Below are positions 33,553 through 46,400 of a stretch of DNA of 64,000 nt, piece after piece. Under the pieces are notes generated by a model. The model saw only the letters and a program-made list of their open reading frames with translations, was not told where the DNA came from and ran no database searches. Source of the stretch: Struthidea cinerea (lineage: Eukaryota > Chordata > Aves > Passeriformes > Corcoracidae); assembly GCA_013397865.1 (NCBI GenBank), contig VZTI01004179.1, positions 475,994 through 539,993 of the forward strand, given 5' to 3'. The translations under genes and the position numbers were made by a program. The number at the start of each line of letters is the position of its first letter. The first letter of the stretch is position 1.

Positions 33553-35812
33553 GATCCATAAACCATAATCCATCGCACGTGGACTGTCCACCTGAGGTCT
33601 GCATAGCCTATAAAAAATTAGGACTTTTCTTATTTTCCTGTTTCCCCTCCAATTTTATCATGCTTTGATCATCACAGGAGCTCTTTTAGAGCAGTGCTTG
33701 TGGTGAGCTGGATTTAGAAGAGGTATAAAAATAGGGATTGGTTTTACTTTAATTTTGGGGTTTTTTTCTGTCATCTTCACGTTCGTACATTGGAATATTT
33801 TCTCTCTGCCAGTGATCTCCCCCATTGGATCATCCTTAGCCCATTAAGGAAATCCTGCCTTTTAATTAAATGCTTAATTCTAAACAGGGATCAAGATCTA
33901 TCCTTATCCAGAAGGGTTTTTTTTTTAATATTAAAAATAATCAAGCATGGGTTGGCACGGCAACTCCTCCTTCCTTCTGCTGCTGCTCCAGGACTGCTGA
34001 CCTGCAGCAGCCAGGAGAGTATTCCTTAAATTGGAGACTTCATGATGTCCCTGGTGATTCAAAATTCCTTCTCAACTGGGTGTACTGGAAAGCTCCAGCT
34101 GCAATCCATCACTTTATTACTTTAACTGTCTGCAGCTGGTCTTTAAATGTTACCATCTAATGTGGTTATGGAGTTATTGCTTCCCCTGGTTATGAAACCT
34201 CTCAAATGAGGTCAGGTGTGTTTGTTTAATCCTGGGTTTTATAGCCAGGCATGGGTGGGGCAGTGGGACTCTGGCTGCTGGGATAGCTGGTGATTTTTGG
34301 TTGGAATTCAGCTCCTGACGCTGCTCAAATCGGCCCTGTACTTTCTTAATTCCAGGTTCATAACCCTAACTGGGAGGATGTGGGGAGAAGGAAATACTGA
34401 AAAAGGATATTAATTAAAATTTTAACTTATTGGGAAGCACAGAGACTTTCCCTCCCAAGGTACTGAGTGGAAACAGGGCAGCTCACTATAAATGTGGTGC
34501 TATAGTGGGGTGAGCTGTTATTGGTCACTACACATAAAAACTGGAATAAAGACGGTTTAATTCCATGTCTTTCCTGTTCCCAACCTCTCTCCATGAGTTG
34601 TGCATCCCAAGAGGAAGGAGCCTGTGTGCATCCATCACAATACACAGAATATACCTTGGGTTTCACCTGCAGCACTGCTGAAAAACAAGAATTGATGGGT
34701 TTTTTTCATGTTTATCTGTCCTACACTGGTGGAATGTGTGGAAAAAGCCCATGTGGATTTCAGTGTGGATACTTTGCTCTGACCATAAGGATATAAGTTA
34801 ATTAATGTATATCCCACGACACATTTGCATATCGGTACAGCAGTGCTGTGGTTTTTGGTGGTAGATGATCTCAGGCAGAGCATAAAAAGTAATTTTGATG
34901 GAAAAAATACAGGAATAGAACTTTTCCTGTGCCAGCTTCTTCTGGATGGATGCACATTCCAAAGTCAGGAGGTTCATTGTCGCTGCTACGTCCGAGGCAC
35001 ATAAAGAAAACGCCCCAGAGCCCAGGCTCATGAACAGTGGAAGCCGAAGCTTTTCTTTAATAATTTTCTGACTACTATATAGGATAGATGGCAAAAGTGT
35101 GTTGAGTGGCAATAGGTAATTGGTTCCTCGGCCATCCACCCCTTGAGAGGATTGGCCAAGTTTTAAGAGACCTATTCCAAAATATTTTCAAAGTCAAAGC
35201 CATAACAATCTTGCAAAACAGCCTGCGGGTGCAAGAAGTTTATGAAACTGTGACCTTGTTTAAAATAGTTTACATAGGAAAGACAGTCTGCTCACAGAAT
35301 ATTGAGAACAGGCTGAAGAATTTCTCTGATTCTAGCTTTTTAGCACCTACAGTTCATCCCTGGACCACTCATTATTCCTTGGTTTTAAAGCCTGAAAAGT
35401 TATCTCCACAAAGAGGGATACCTGCAACTGGAAAATATTTTAGCACACCATGTTTTGGTGTAAATATCTTTAAGTGCACTGCAAGATGGTGGATCAGGCA
35501 GTGATTTTGGTTTAGATCTGCAATTCAGACAATTTTTTTTCCTGAAAAATGATGAATATATTGAGAAATGAAGAAGAAAAGGAAGAAATAAGTGATTATT
35601 TTAACTTGGGGTTTAACATGGTGGATGAAAAGCAGCACAAAGATTTCATGTGTGTGCAGGAAATCTAGAACTGGGCAGAAGCATTGTCCAGAGTCTTTGA
35701 AATATGAAATTAAACAGGATGAGTGGTGATGTTTACAGTGGAACTGATTTCATGTGTGAATAGTGGGAATTATTTTTCCATTTCTGGCTTAAGAATAGAA
35801 CAATAATCCTCA
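33553..35812. other. Unique non-coding stretch
   Basis: T runs occur near 33765 and 33920. A 132-codon plus-strand frame (35106-35504) is the most protein-like of the local frames by eye, but I recognise no domain and it has no clear splice boundaries. A 113-codon minus frame overlaps its upstream neighbour. No repeat family is recognised. Confidence 0.45.
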
Positions 35813-36052
35813 AAATAGAATGCTAGGTTGGTTTGGGTTGGAAGAGACATTAAAGCTCATCCCATTCCACCCCTTTCCAGTGTCCCAGGGTGCTCCAAGC
35901 CCTGTCCAACCTGGCCTTGGACACTTCCAGAGATCCAGGGACAGCCACAACTTCTCCGTGCCAGGGCTTCCCCACAGTCCCAGGGATTTTCTCTTTCCTA
36001 GTATCCAATCTAAACTTGCTCTCTTCCTTTCTACCAGGAGCAATCCCACCTA
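35813..36052 (-). repeat. CR1 fragment, 3' end present
   Basis: 'atagaatgctaggttggttt' and 'gggttggaagagacattaaa' start it. The 'gggcagggacacc' block is deleted to 'cccctttccagtgtcccag'. It then runs through 'acctggccttggacacttcc', 'agagatccagggacagccac' and 'tagtatccaatctaaacttg'. It is reversed and about 240 bp long. Confidence 0.93.
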
Positions 36053-36399
36053 GTGTGAGATGGTGGGATGTGGGATATTGATACTGAGGTGGTTTATGGC
36101 GTAATTCACTTATTTGAGTGAATGTGCTGCAGTTTGCAATGCGTAATTATTTGTCAATGGCAAACCCCCAGTTCTTTTCTTTGCTCCAAACTTAAATGCT
36201 CCCCATGGGATCAAATGAAATAAAGCAACGTAATTTATATCCTTATTTTGAAGCTGTATCATCTCCCGTGTAATTCCTATGAGCAGCTCTTTTATGGAGA
36301 AGTATTGCTGCTATCAGCGCCACTTTTATGTTGGAATCTCTTTCTACAAAGCAAAGCTGGGAAGAAAAATATTTTCCTTCTTTCAGTCGCTCATCCCTG
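36053..36399. other. Unique stretch, nothing recognised
   Basis: AT-rich, without repeat hallmark. It leads into the left breakpoint of the local duplication at 36400. Confidence 0.5.
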
Positions 36400-36759
36400 T
36401 ATTATTTTCATTATAGGCGTGAGGTATTGTTAATTTGATTTTGGTTTAGGCCAATTCCAGGTCTGGGAATGGTGTAGTCACCTGGGGAAGGTGCACTGGA
36501 GCAGGAGTTGGAGTGTTTTTAGCTGCTGTAAGGGTTAAAGTTGTATCTAAAGGAACAGAGTGGTGAGAGGTGATTGGGGATGGGATGAACATCACTGTAA
36601 AGGCACGGAAGGGAGCAGGGACTCTTATTCCCAATTAGTTTTGGGAAGGTGACCTGTCAGGGAAACTTTTTTAGCAGGGTGACCTAAATTATCTGTATAG
36701 AATCCCTGTAAGAATGGTTTGGGAAGGAGGGGACGTTCAACACCATCCCCTTCCACCCC
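36400..36759 (+). repeat. Local direct duplication, copy 1 (360 bp)
   Basis: This segment matches 38955-39287 almost base for base, with about four substitutions and two length differences. It ends inside the first ~65 bp of a reversed CR1 ('agaatggtttgggaaggagg' to 'ccttccacccc'). That CR1 continues intact in copy 2 but is cut off here, so copy 1 is probably the derived copy. It keeps a 30-bp stretch between two 'ggtgacct' repeats (36648 and 36678) that copy 2 has lost. Confidence 0.96.
36695..36759 (-). repeat. Truncated CR1 3' tail inside duplication copy 1
   Basis: 'tgtatagaatccctgtaaga' and 'atggtttgggaaggagggga' then 'accatccccttccacccc' form a reversed CR1 end, stopping abruptly at the duplication breakpoint. 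Confidence 0.88.
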
Positions 36760-38954
36760 AAAGACAAACAGCAGAAGTTCCTGGGGGTGAGGCAGAAGCA
36801 TTTGTCACTCAAAATTCAGGAACATAAAGCCTGGGAGATCAGGCTGCTTTCGGAATGCTGAGAGACAACTGACATTGCACTCTGGGGAAAAAAGGAGGGA
36901 AAGAGTGGAATTCACTCCAGAGCTTTCACAGGGTGGAAAACATCATGTTACAGAAGTAGAGGAGAGATGAGATTTATCTGGGATTAGTGCTTTTAAAATC
37001 CTAGGTGAGCTGAAATAATTCTTAAGGAGTGGGTCAGACCCTGTTAAGTTTTATTTAATAACCCTCAGTACAACACGCGGCTCTGATCCTGCAGCTCATG
37101 TGGAGGCACCTCAAGGCAATGATATTTTTTCACCGCTCTGTTACAGATAAGAGAATTAAGGGAAGGAAGGGTGAAGCTGGGTGGCAGCAAGAGTCAGAAA
37201 AGGAGCCCTGTGGGTTTTTCAGTGTAGCTTCCCTGATCTTATGTAATTAGGAGAGGTCACTTTATTGTGTGAGTAATAATTTAGTTCACTCTGGAATAAT
37301 TGTTTTGAGTGCAGAGTGGTGAAAGCTGATCCTTGCACGGATGTTTTCTCAGTCCTTTGATGCCTGTGCTGGCTGGGGGGGAATAAATGGTCAGTGATCA
37401 AGTCTGTCACTGCTGGGAATTTAACTATTTAACTCTAATTCATTATTTGAAATGTGCACACGCATCTCCAAGAAAGAAACAGCTCCTTTTCAGATGGGTT
37501 TTGACCAGATATTTTTTGGATAGTTTCAGTTTTTGAGCTGACATGGACTCTCCCGACTTTTTTCCTCTCCACTCAAAGTTCTCTCAGTCCTGCCTGGCTG
37601 CAGAGCCACAAGATCTCCCAAACTAATCTGTATTAACCCAAAACACAGTGCTGAGATCTTTAGTTCCATCTCCTCTTGGAGTTAACTACAAGCTCTCCCA
37701 GCTGATTCTTTAATTTTCAAGCTGTTCTTTTCACTCCCTGAGAGGCTGGTGTTGCGTTTGGGGAGGATTTTTAGAAACCGCTTTGGTTTCCTCATGCGGG
37801 TTGTGAATTTTTAAGTGCTCTGCCCTTCCTGCAGCAGTGGCCCTTGCTTTGATCTGGTTAGACTCCTGAGAGGGGAGCCCTGGGTCTTTCCTCGCGGTGG
37901 GAAGGAAACGTGGGTTATTTCTCGAGGTAAAAAAACGAGCCCCTAACCACTGTCTTTGAAACGTGTTCAGTGAGGGAAGCGTGCGAGGTCAGCGCAGCCC
38001 TGGGGCGACAGCGACGTCTGCTCCACACCTACACGAGTCTCACACGGCGGGGTTTGCAAACAAAAAGCTGCTGCAAGCAGGGCCCTGTGCTGCCCTGAGC
38101 AGTGGGCAGCTCTTCCCAGCACCGCTGGGATGCTGGGAGCTGCAGGAATTAATGGACACCTCGCTAACAGTCTGAAGTGGGGTTGGCTTTGAGGAGAGAA
38201 CGGCGTGATTCTCAGCTGAGAAAGGGTTGGGAGAGCATTTTGAGGTGGTGGAGTTGGTGGTCAGGTGACTCTGAAGGTTTGGGGTGAGCTCTGCTTATTT
38301 TTGGTGGGGTTCAGTGGAGTGACCCTGGTCAGCGCTCTCATCCTTGTTTGTAATTTTTTTCATCTATTTGAATTTGATAATGTTTATATAGATTTCTCTT
38401 CTTTTATTTGCTGTTACCTTTGTGGCAAAATCCCGAGGGAATTCATTAAACTGAGTTAGGAGAGGAATGTCAGCTCTTGCAGGATGTGTTTTGTTGTATT
38501 GTCCCGAACCCAGGGTTATTTTGACAGAGGAATAATGGAGATAGCCATGATTTAAAGAACGGGAGGAATTCCTGACAGGAATGGGGATCTGTCCTTGTTG
38601 GGAGCCAGCCTGGGGTACTTGATCATGGGTATTGATTCAGCCCATCAAAATTTGTTGTAGGAAATGTAATTTATGCCCCGACCTTCAGACAGCTCTCAGC
38701 TGGAATGGAAAAACACGGCCCAGATCCTTACAGATGGGTCTGCTTATCACTGGCTCCAATGAAATGCAGGATGGATGGAGGACCTCGAGAAGCTGTGCAG
38801 GCTGGGAGGACTTTCCAGTGGAAAAAACAGATGGAAATATCTGTTCTATAGGCACTGCTGCACATAAAATTCTGTCATAAAACTCCTTGGATGGAAGAAT
38901 TACAGATCCCAGGAAGTAAAAAACTCTTCCCTCCTCCTGTTTTCAATTCTATTA
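36760..38954. other. Unique stretch between the two duplicate copies
   Basis: A segment at about 37130-37195 ('ctgttacagataagagaatt' and 'gtggcagcaagagtcag') faintly resembles the MIR SINE core, but not securely. A CpG-enriched patch (37750-38210) is listed separately. No domain-bearing frame is seen. Confidence 0.4.
37750..38210. promoter_or_regulatory. CpG-enriched patch
   Basis: About twenty CpGs lie in roughly 460 bp, densest at 37970-38060 ('ggaagcgtgcgaggtcagcg', 'ggggcgacagcgacgtctg'). It is not as dense as a classical promoter island. A short plus-strand frame (37963-38175) crosses it without a domain. It may be an orphan island or an enhancer. Confidence 0.35.
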
Positions 38955-39287
38955 TATTATTTTCATTATAGGCGTGAGGTATTGTTAATTTGATTTTGGT
39001 TTAGGCCAATTCCAGGTCTGGGAATGGTGTAGTCACCTGGGGAAGGTGCACTGGAGCAGGAGTTGAAGGAGTGTTTTTAGCTGCTGTAAGGGTTAAAGTT
39101 GTATCTAAAGGAACAGAGTGGTGAGAGGTGATTGGGGATGGGATGAACATCACTGTAAAGGCACGGAAGGGAGCAGGGACTCTTATTCCCAATTAGTTGT
39201 GGGAAGGTGACCTAAATTATCTGTACAGAATCCTTGTAAGAATGGTTTGGGAAGGAGGGGACCTTCAACACCATCCCCTTCCACCCC
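38955..39287 (+). repeat. Local direct duplication, copy 2 (333 bp)
   Basis: It is the counterpart of 36400-36759, about 2.55 kb downstream in the same orientation. Relative to copy 1 it has three extra bases ('ttgaaggagtg' versus 'ttggagtg') and lacks 30 bp between direct 'ggtgacct' repeats, as expected from a repeat-mediated deletion. At its right end the CR1 continues uninterrupted to about 39515. Confidence 0.96.
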
Positions 39288-39515
39288 TGCAATGGGCAGG
39301 GACACCTTCCACTGTCCCAGGCTGCTCCAAGCCCCATCCAGCCTGGCCTTGGGCACTGCCAGGGATCCAGGGGCAACCACAGCTTCTCTGGGCACCCTGT
39401 GCCAGGGCCTGCCCACCCTCCCAGGGAACAATTCCTTCCCAATATCCCATCTAAACCTCCCCTCTGGCAGTTTGAAGCCATTCCCCCTGTCCTATCCATA
39501 CCAGGATACTGCATC
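39225..39515 (-). repeat. CR1 fragment, about 290 bp, 3' end present
   Basis: Reversed order is 'tacagaatccttgtaagaat', 'gcaatgggcagggacacc', 'gccagggatccaggggcaac', 'ctctgggcaccctgtgccag', 'cccagggaacaattccttcc', 'caatatcccatctaaacctc' and 'ccattccccctgtcctatc'. Its left 63 bp belong to duplication copy 2. Frames on both strands (39197-39514) are shadows. Confidence 0.95.
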
Positions 39516-39522
39516 CAGCTTT

Positions 39523-39650
39523 GCTCCTCTGCTGTTCAAGAGAGAGGAAGAACTACAGGAGAGCCAGAGGAGGGATATCAGGATGGTTAGAGGGTTTGGG
39601 AACTTGGTACATGAAGAAAGATTCAAGGAGCTGGCTCAAGAAATTTATCC
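39523..39650 (+). repeat. CR1-like fragment, forward orientation
   Basis: 'ctgttcaagagagaggaaga', 'gagccagaggagggatatca', 'ggatggttagagggtttggg' and 'gaaagattcaaggagctggc' resemble the CR1 segment upstream of the 3' end ('...gtccagaggaggg...atgatcagagggctgg...gaggctgagagagctgg'). It lies opposite in orientation to the adjacent CR1, so the two are separate insertions. The 183-codon plus frame (39247-39798) is assembled from both. Confidence 0.6.
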
Positions 39651-42600
39651 TTGTAGTACTAACAATGTAATTAAGGGGGAAATGAAGCTTGTTCCTTGGA
39701 AAGGATTTGAATCAGAGGCACCAGGTACAGCTCAGTTCAGAGAAAAACCTGAGTGGTTAGAAGAGGAAGGAGAAATTAAAAAAAAAGAGAAATATTAAAC
39801 ATTGAGATAAATTTTCCGGAGACGTGTAGGACTGTTCCTTGCTGGAGATGTTTGTGGCTGGACATGGACCTGGATGGTGGAACTGCCACAGTGGTGGACA
39901 AAGTGATCTCCACAGCTCTCTCCAGTTTAGTCGCTCCTGCAGCCCACAGGTCTCTGCTCTGGGGCCACCCACAGCAATGTTTTGCAGCACAGGAGGTTCT
40001 TCTCTCCTCCCACCCCTCCTCACAGTCAAACGTTGTTCCAAGCCTCGGGGTAAAAGCGCTTCAGAGCCGGTTGCGATGCGGTTTTCCGTACGTTAAAATG
40101 TTTAAGGAATTTAAAAGTGCAGAGTTGTCTAAAAACAGACACCCTCAGGCTTCTGCTTGCGGAGCTGGAGACAGGAATTGTGTTTCAAATCTGCTTCAGA
40201 TGCCTGATGGGTGTATCAGAAAATGCTCCTGCTTATGTAGGGCTGGTGCCTGCGGTGGATTCGAGCAGCCAAGAGCCTCCAGCCTTTGTGTCTGTTGGAT
40301 TTGGAACATTGCAAGTTTTATTTTGGGGGATTTATGTACAATGCTGCCGTGTCTGGAAACTCAAGAATTGGGATTATTCAAGATATTTTCCTTCCTCTGC
40401 TTTTGGTAGGGATATAGATGTAGTTTTCAGTTTTGTTGGAGTTGAAATCCCCTCGGTTTGGGTTTTTTTCCCCCCCAAAATGACAAGAGTAATCAGCACT
40501 GTGCGTCTGAATTGCTCTGGAATTAAATTTCAAGTGGAACAGCATGGTAGCTATTTCATTAGCTTGGAATTTATTCCAGAATTAGGAACCAACGTTTTCA
40601 AATTTCATTTCCTTGTGTAGCTTCTTGAGCCAGCCCTTGTCTGTGACAGGCTGAGCTACAGCAGGGACGGTTTAATTCATTAATTGGAGGCAGCAGGCGT
40701 CAAAGGGTTCTGCATTTGGGCAAGAACACATCTATATTTGCATTCCTTAACTAGAACAAATGGATGGCAGTGCTCAGCCCTGGATTTTCAAAGGAGCTCA
40801 GGAAGTTCCTTTTCTCTTTGAAAACCCTAAACTTCAGAGGAAATATTCTTTTTTTAAATTATTTTTGCAGTGACTCTGTAGTTTCGTAATCATCAAGAAG
40901 AAATACTGACTAACTCAAGTTCAGTGGCTCTGTCCTTCCTTAGCCCAGCTCCTTGGAGTTATCTTGGAGATTTTATGTTGTGCCCTATGTTTGTCAATTC
41001 TTCTTCAGTAATATTTCTGAAATTCTCTCCTTGCCAGACAAATGGCCAGCATCTTATCTGCTCTCAGGGGTGTTGGGGCTTCGTCTCCTATCCTTATCTC
41101 TTATCCCTTCCAGTCCTCTTGGAAGCTGCTGGATTGTTGCTGTTGTCTCTGGCACTGACAGCCCCATCAATTCTGTATCCCTTCACTGGTCCCCTTTCTT
41201 CCTACTGCATCAAGAACAACTTCTATTTTTATTTCTGAAGACGTGCTCTTTGTTTTCTCTCTGGTGTTGGCTCCTGTCACGTTGTCCTCTTGCTGTTGGC
41301 TCTGTTAACACGGATGGTTCCAGCCCCTCAGCACAGGCTCCTGAGTCCATCCCTCTTTGTTTCAAGCACAGTTTCCCATCCTCAGCCCTTTCCTGCTCTG
41401 CCTGCAGGGGCCAGAGCTTCCTTCAAAACAGGAAAAAGCAGTAATTAAGGTTGACCCGTGTGATTTAGCCCTCATCAAAGTGAACGCAGGCACCCACCCA
41501 CCTTTCCTGCCAGAAGATGTGTGCTGGGGAATTGCAGATGCCCATCAAGCCTCTCCTCTGGCACATTTATGACGTGTCATCTTCTGCAAGAGCATGGAAA
41601 ATGCCAAGGAAAGCTTGGTGGTGGTGTAGGGAGTGCTGCCTTTCCCAGAGAGGTGCTGGGAGGGCGATTCCTGTTGTCCAGGAAGCTGGACAGGGCAGCC
41701 TTGGTTACCAGAGCTTAAGTTTGATCTTATCACTCGTTTTCTGCTGGTTTTGTTGCAGCATTTCTGTGCACAGGCCTCAATCCTTTGTTCCTGATGAATT
41801 TGCTGTTGTGGCCATGGTTAAAAGTTTCTTTGCTTCTCACCTCACTTACCCCCAAAAAACCTATTAATTCCAGTAGAGCCATTGTTTTCATCTCTGCTGC
41901 CTGAGAATGATCCCAGCTCCTGTGATTGATGCAGAGTCAGAAAACTTAAGCCTGGCCTAGTGCTGAAGCTTTTTGGAGGTGATTGCTGCCATCTTCGTGC
42001 CTCACTCCCCGTAGGCTCAACATAAACCTCTCCTTGGGGAAGAATTCACCTCTTATTTCCACTGCTCACGCACAAGACACCTTTTGCCCTCTCCAGCACA
42101 GCCTGGGGAACAAAAGTTCTGGCTTTAAACGTTCCCAATTTCTTAACCCCCTTCCAAGGGCAAACAGTTGTTTGCAATACCTGAGGATAACACCTAAATG
42201 AGCAAATCTGCTTTGTCCAAAAAAACCCCACACAACTTCTCAAAACCAGCGTGGCCTAAAATGAAATGGAGTCATTGCAAGATAATTAACATCCCTTGGA
42301 TATTTGAGTGTGCAAAGGTGCATTTGATCCCGTTCCTGTAAAGACCTGATTACATTATGGTAATGAGAGTCTTCGGAGCTGCATTGTTGTTACGGGAAAG
42401 GTTCTTTTGAATTCAGCACAGCAATAATTCGCTCCCTTTGATCAGAAGAAATGTCAATTACATTCATATTTGAGCTGGAGATCATATAAACAAGCCCAGT
42501 CCTTTCAGTAGTGCATGGTTAACACAAAAAAAGTAATTAAAGCACTTCAATAGCATTTCTCAGAAAGCATATGTAGGGACTGAAAACAAAGTACAGAATC

Positions 42601-43399
42601 TTGCCCCTCTTCTCATTATTCCCTAGGTTAATAAAAGATATTTTTACATCAGCTTGATGGTTGTCCACATATTCAAGACGCTTTCCTCCATGGCAATGTC
42701 AAATATTCTTCCTTTTCCACCTTGTCCAAGAGGGGAAAGGCACCTCTGGGGAATGGAACTGCTACCAAGCCAGGCACCCAGGAATCTTCAGAGAGGCTCC
42801 CTGTGATATCACCTGTGAATCGTCTTGTTATTGAATAAGGAAACTGGGCAGAGTTTTATAATTCAATTATAAAATTGACGAAAATAGCAAATGTATTTTA
42901 TATCATGTGGCTTCCTAAGAGAAGAGCCTGCTAGGAGGACATGGTGGAGTTCTTGGCCTGTGTGCAGCAGGTGGGAATCTTTGAAATATGCTGTTAGGGG
43001 AACTGAATTGTCCTTGCTCCTAGAGTTTTTTCTATTTTCACCTAATAAATGGGCTAGGTCAGGATCAAGAGTTTCTATCTGTCCAGGCTGGTGCGAAAAC
43101 AGCTCTCAAGAACCCACTGCAACCATCTAGTGAAGGGTGGAAAGATTTTACAGCTCCTTATTGTGCCCCATAGTGATGCTCGTGTGTGGGTTGAGAATTG
43201 CGGGTGTCGTGTGTGAAGAGGAACAGCTTAATTAGGGGAGAGGGGGGACCTGCCTTTTCCTCTTAGTCCCACCACAGAGAATGGGCTCAGGCATGACGGG
43301 TTTGGGTGATTTTTTGTCTGTAATCTGGGTGCACAAAGGTCCCTGACATTTTCTGTGCAATGCTCTCAGGCATGAGATGTGGCTCTGGGAGTTGTCCTG
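39651..43399. other. Unique non-coding stretch with overlapping chance frames
   Basis: Frames of 185 and 167 codons (39852-40409, 40117-40620) overlap in different registers, and frames of 163 and 104 codons (40924-41444) cover a C/T-rich tract. None has a domain. The block 42260-42700 has strong conserved-element flavour. 'tttgttgcag' near 41760 is a fair acceptor without a convincing donor. A perfect inverted repeat with 10-bp arms lies at 42854-42874 in AT-rich DNA. Confidence 0.45.
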
Positions 43400-43465
43400 G
43401 GCAGGACCAGGAGCTGGACCTTGAGCCTTGTGGGTCCCAGCTCAGGATATTCCATGATTCCCTAG
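43400..43465 (+). repeat. CR1 3' tail
   Basis: 'gggcaggaccaggagctgga', 'ccttgagccttgtgggtccc' and 'agctcaggatattccatgat' match the forward end of the CR1 type familiar from chicken ('...ggacttgatgatccttgtgggtcccttccaactcaggatattctatg'), with a small internal deletion. Confidence 0.88.
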
Positions 43466-46400
43466 ATCAGTGTCCGTGTCATGCTAATGAAAGTGGTTAA
43501 AATGAGCTGCTGAGCTGGAGAAGTTACTGCAGGTACCAAAGGGAGGAAACAGTGCTGAGCTGGGAGCTGCCAAATATGTGCAAGTTGATGTGTGATGTGG
43601 TAACTACGCTGTGCAAATTCCTAAGGAAAATATTCCTAAAAAGAAGCGATTTCAAGGATAATAGTTAACCACTTCTGGGGCAAGTTTATAATCCAGAACA
43701 TGGACAGACACTTTAAGTCTTGCCTCTGAGCAAAGCTGTATGTCAATAAAATAGGGAAAATATTCCCTCCTGTCGCCTGCAAAGCAGCAGGTGTGTTCCA
43801 TGCCAGGGTTGCACTCTGCTAAACAACATTTCGAGGCACAGCAATACGTAGGACTTTTTTATAAATGCTTGATCTGCAAGTTCACGGACAGAACTGGTTA
43901 CCTGGGCTCTAGTGGGAAGGATCCATGAGGGAAAAACAGGAGTGTGTTGTTCAAAGGCAATTGTTTTAGCGCACAGGGTTTGCACAGTGCATCTATCTCG
44001 GCAAGCAGATGCTGCTTTGTGTCACTGGCCAAAATTTTCATGGTCTGCTTCAGCAGGCAGACTTGCAGAATAATAAACAAGATTTCTGCATGTGTGACTG
44101 CAGCAAATACTTGTTGACGGTGACTGCTGTATTTCTTTCAGAGGTCCTGCCAGCTTTAATTAACTCAGGTTTATTCTGAACCGCGCTGAGATTAGGAACT
44201 CGTTTGCAATCTATTTGCATTGTAATACACAACCCAGAACATCGCTCTCCCCGTGTCTCCCTGACTGCAAACCTGTCGTCTGCCTTTCCACAAGTGAATT
44301 TGAACCCTGGCCATCCTCTCTGCTCCATTTACTTCCTGCTTTTTTAGCACAGGTTTGGGGACACTCGCTGGGTTTGAGCAGTTGGGGAGAGGGCGACTGC
44401 CTGCCAGGCTGCCTGTGCTTGTCAGACCCAGCAGCCATCAAGCTCTCAGTGTTTCTTTTCAGATGGGCTTGTATCATATTTTAGAGTTTTTCCACATCAC
44501 CTGCTCTTCGTGCCTTCTGTCTGTGAGCACTTGGGGTATCGAGGACTGGGCTGGAATCTCCTCGAGGCTGGAGTTGCCTCTGACTGTGGTGCAGGGATTG
44601 GATCCCGGGGGGTGTGTTGGGTGTGTGAACTCTGTTGTATTTACACGAGAGTTGTACAAACACACATTTACCTGCCTTTGGCAGGTCTTCCATAAAGCTC
44701 CAGCATGAATTCTTGCAGTGTTTCACCATTCATCACTTCACCCTGCTAGGACAGGCAGCCAGGCTCTGCCAGGGATGCTGCTGCACCTCCTCCTGCTGCT
44801 CCCACCCCTGCTCACTCTGCTCTCAGCAATCTCCTTAAAATTTAAATTCTGGGTTAATGAAACAGAGCAAAGCCTGTTCTCCCTGGCAGCACAACTGGCC
44901 GAAATGACAGTTCCCACTCTGGCTGGGACAGAGATTGATGCTTGTGTGCTGTAGAGGAAAAAAGCTTCAGTGGTGCTGGGAGAGAAGGGAAAACACAGGG
45001 ATAATGGAAATGGAGGATAAATAAGTGCTGCTGCTAAGTTTATTAGATGATTGTGTTGGATTGGCTTGGACATGATTTGTTTTCTTTTTCAGGAGAAGGG
45101 AAAAGCAAAGTTCTTCACACCGCTGCACTGTGTAGTTTATAGTGTAGGGAAATTGGTTTCTAATGTAGATATATTTTAACTCACCTCTTCAGCTTTCAGC
45201 ACTGAAACCCATAATTATCTGCATGGAAATGTTTTCATGACAACAGGCCAGGCTCTGATTTAACCAGGAGGTGCTGTCACCACCTCCCCAGGGGCACTGA
45301 GAGCTGTGTTCACTTGTTCTCTGTGCTCACATCGTGGAAAAGAGGAGTTTTACCTTGTGCCCTTGTATTAAACTCTTTATCCCTCTGCAGCCATCCTGAC
45401 CACGCTGCCATCCTCCCACCCCTGGAAGAGAAATCTGCCCCATCCAGTGGGGGATGTGCTGGGAAGAGCTGAGCTGTGGCCAAAATAGTGCTGGAAAGGT
45501 GATTTTCAGTTTAGCGCAGAGCTCGCCTTCATTTCTGCTGCTGCTCCAAGCTGGCCTGGGTCAAGTGTTCCACTTAACAGTGGAGAGCCTCAGTGCTGGG
45601 AGCAGCCCCAGGAACGGTCCTGCTGTGGGGATAAAAGCCCTCGGAACACAGTTACTCAGCGTGGGTGGAAATGGAGAGCTCCAGGCTTTTAAAAACAAAC
45701 ACTTCTGGCCTAGCAAGCCAGAGAGAGCCCAGCCAAGGAGCCACCTGCTCCTGCTCTTGTTTGAAGTGGAACTTAGGTCTCCTCTCGTGTCACAAATGCT
45801 TTGAGTTACTGCCAGCTATCAAATACTAATATTATTTTATATAATGGAGCCCTTTGTGCTCCTCTGAAGGACCAGCAGAACTACAATCGTTGCCTGAAGG
45901 GCTTTAAAATTTCAAGTATTTTTGCTCAACAGTTCTGGGAGGTTTTTCTTTGAAAGAAGTCCTGTCCCAGGGGAGCCGCTCTCCTCTCCACAAGCAGAAA
46001 CACAGGACCTCCTTGTGGCCCTAATGGCAGCTGGACCCACTAAGAGATTCCGTATAACAAAGCTCAGCCTCCACAATATAAAACACAATGGGGAAAAAGA
46101 GAAAATTGTAGAAGGCCTCCTTCTGATCCTGCCCGACATCAATTTTAAAGTAATGGAAAGTCAGATATTCCCGTAGATTCACTCATTGTGGTAAAAGCAG
46201 TTTGTTTCTTGGATTTCTTTCCCTTTCCTGTTGTCAGTCTCCCCCCCCTCTGCTCAGAGGCTGCTCGGGTCCTTCTGGTTCATCACCCAAACGTGCCCTG
46301 AGGGCAAGCTGCTGTCACCTCCAGAGCTTCCCTGGCCACTCCTGCCAGGCCCCATCCATCAAGTGAACAGGTTGGAGGAAAACAGGAGCTGCCTGAGCTG

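Noticed and set aside
37130..37200. MIR-like SINE core
   Set aside because: The resemblance is short and interrupted; without an alignment it is indistinguishable from chance.
36446..39192. Nearly identical 62- and 63-residue frames at 36446-36634 and 39001-39192 (minus), resembling a paralogous gene pair
   Set aside because: Their similarity is fully explained by the recent DNA duplication. The peptides carry no domain and the frame is not selected.
39852..40620. Overlapping 185- and 167-codon plus frames
   Set aside because: They overlap in different registers, have no domain, and no retroviral or LINE motif could be identified around them.
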